Source: CAYVMP01 sp964452635
GTDB taxonomy: Bacteria > Patescibacteriota > Minisyncoccia > Phycocordibacterales > DATDWN01
Direction of reading: 5' to 3'
NCBI GenBank assembly: GCA_964452635.1
Contig: CAYVMP010000028.1
Location: 1 to 5,767, forward strand
Length of the DNA: 5,767 nt
Part shown: in pieces, positions 4,629 to 5,767 of the stretch
How positions within the stretch are numbered: position 1 is the stretch's first letter
How the letters are laid out: each line of letters begins with the position of its first letter
The notes under the pieces: generated by a model
Told to the model about the DNA's origin: nothing
Database searches by the model: none
What the model saw: the letters and a program-made list of their open reading frames with translations, nothing else
Program-made: the position numbers and the translations under genes

Positions 4629-5756
4629 ATGACAAAAGAAGACAAAATCGTTTTAGAAGCAGAAGAAGAGACAAAACCCAAAAAAGAGAGTGCGATGTCA
4701 AAGATTCTCAATGACAGTGCGACTCCCCCATCGATTGATGATGTAATCGAGGGCAAAGTAATCGGTGTTGAAAAATCAGCCGTATACATCGACATTCCAC
4801 CATTCGGTACTGGTATCATCTACGGTCGGGAATACATCAACGCGCGAGATATTATAAAGAAAATCAATATTGGCGACTCAGTCGCTGGTAAAGTCGTATC
4901 TCTATCAAACAAAGATGGTTACATCGAAATCTCTCTCAAGGAGGCTCGACAGGCACTCATCTGGAGTGAGGCAGAGGATGCGATTCGTGACAAAAAAATC
5001 TACGAACTTCCAGTCCTCGAAGCAAACAAAGGAGGTCTCATTCTCTCATGGCAAGGTATTTCTGGATTCCTTCCTGCATCACAACTCAAAACAGAACACT
5101 ATCCACGTGTCTCTGATGGTGATAAGGACCGAATTCTCGAAGAACTCCGCCGTCTCGTTGGACAGAAGATATCTGTAGCAATCATCGGTGCATCACCAAA
5201 GGAAGGTAAACTTATCTTCTCAGAGAAAAATCCAGAGCAGAAAAACAAAGACCATATCATCGGTAAATACGCTCTTGGTGATGAGGTAAATGGCGAAGTA
5301 ACTGGTATGGTTGATTTCGGAGTATTCGTTAAACTCGAGGAAGGTCTCGAAGGACTCGTGCACATTTCTGAGATTGACTGGGCGCTTGTTGAGAATCCAA
5401 AACTTCTCTTCCATATCGGCGAGAAAGTTCGGGTGAAAATTATTGAAATCAAGGACGGCAAGATTTCCCTCTCTATCAAGGCACTCAAAGAAAACCCATG
5501 GAAGGATGCTGAGAAGAAATACAAAAAAGATGATGTCGTTGACGGAGTGGTTATTAAATTCAATAAACACGGCGCTCTTGCATCTATCGAAGAAGGTATT
5601 GCTGGACTCGTACACATTTCTGAGTTTGGAAGTGAAAACAAACTCCGAGACACACTCGAACTCGGCAAAAACTACAAATTCAAGATAACACTCTTTGATG
5701 CTAAGGAGCAGAAAATGACACTCTCATACATCGATCCAAGCAAAAAAGCAGAGTAG
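4629..5756 (+). CDS. rpsA: 30S ribosomal protein S1, four S1 domains
   Basis: S1 binds single-stranded mRNA on the small ribosomal subunit and helps initiate translation, especially of messages without a Shine-Dalgarno site. The 375-residue protein has a charged, probably disordered start (1-33) and four S1 (OB-fold) domains at about 37-107, 123-201, 214-285 and 299-369. Domains 3 and 4 carry the classic GxVxxxxxxGxxVxLxxGxxGLVHISE pattern, with LVHISE at 243-248 and 327-332. Domains 1 and 2 are more divergent. E. coli S1 has six domains; four is normal in many other phyla. The ATG at 4629 is preferred over an in-frame GTG at 4593, because the GTG lies inside the leader's outer stem and would add an unlikely 12-residue extension. 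There is no Shine-Dalgarno. The long structured leader suggests autoregulation, as known for E. coli rpsA. Confidence 0.93.
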   Translation: MTKEDKIVLEAEEETKPKKESAMSKILNDSATPPSIDDVIEGKVIGVEKSAVYIDIPPFGTGIIYGREYINARDIIKKINIGDSVAGKVVSLSNKDGYIEISLKEARQALIWSEAEDAIRDKKIYELPVLEANKGGLILSWQGISGFLPASQLKTEHYPRVSDGDKDRILEELRRLVGQKISVAIIGASPKEGKLIFSEKNPEQKNKDHIIGKYALGDEVNGEVTGMVDFGVFVKLEEGLEGLVHISEIDWALVENPKLLFHIGEKVRVKIIEIKDGKISLSIKALKENPWKDAEKKYKKDDVVDGVVIKFNKHGALASIEEGIAGLVHISEFGSENKLRDTLELGKNYKFKITLFDAKEQKMTLSYIDPSKKAE

Positions 5757-5767
5757 ATGATAGTTAA

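Overview
The window looks like a piece of a small bacterial chromosome, most likely from the Candidate Phyla Radiation (Parcubacteria-like). This is inferred from three things: the degenerate metallo-beta-lactamase-fold protein resembles a family I associate with that group, several small membrane proteins of unknown function are present, and housekeeping genes mostly lack Shine-Dalgarno sites. No mobile element, CRISPR array, tRNA or canonical rRNA was recognised.

Layout. Positions 1-2617 are read on the minus strand: DNA gyrase subunit A (gyrA, 158-2617), followed downstream by a 28-residue membrane peptide gene with its own promoter and a strong ribosome binding site (31-117). Divergent from gyrA, on the plus strand, is a well-delimited orphan small RNA (about 2739-2885) with a promoter, a two-helix closed fold and a Rho-independent terminator. 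Next, on the minus strand, comes a two-gene unit: an MBL-fold protein that has lost most metal ligands (3242-3877) and a 112-residue single-pass membrane protein (2886-3224). Upstream of these, also on the minus strand, is a 70-residue two-helix membrane protein (4113-4325) ending in its own terminator hairpin. Divergent from it, on the plus strand, is a four-domain ribosomal protein S1 gene (rpsA, 4629-5756).

The most notable signal is that the MBL-fold gene and rpsA, on opposite strands and not in one operon, carry the same roughly 120-130-nt structured element in their 5' leaders. The two copies have the same orientation relative to the gene and end about 32 nt before each start codon. They share a 32-nt core (28 of 32 identical) in which all four differences form two compensatory base-pair changes around an AGCA loop. 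A second hairpin with an invariant GUGAA loop also has covarying stem pairs. Long outer stems are kept although their sequences differ. A shared 10-mer, GTATACTACC, covers the putative -10 region of both genes. I infer a paired cis-regulatory RNA that may coordinate S1 and the MBL-fold operon, possibly through S1 itself; I could not match it to a named RNA family.
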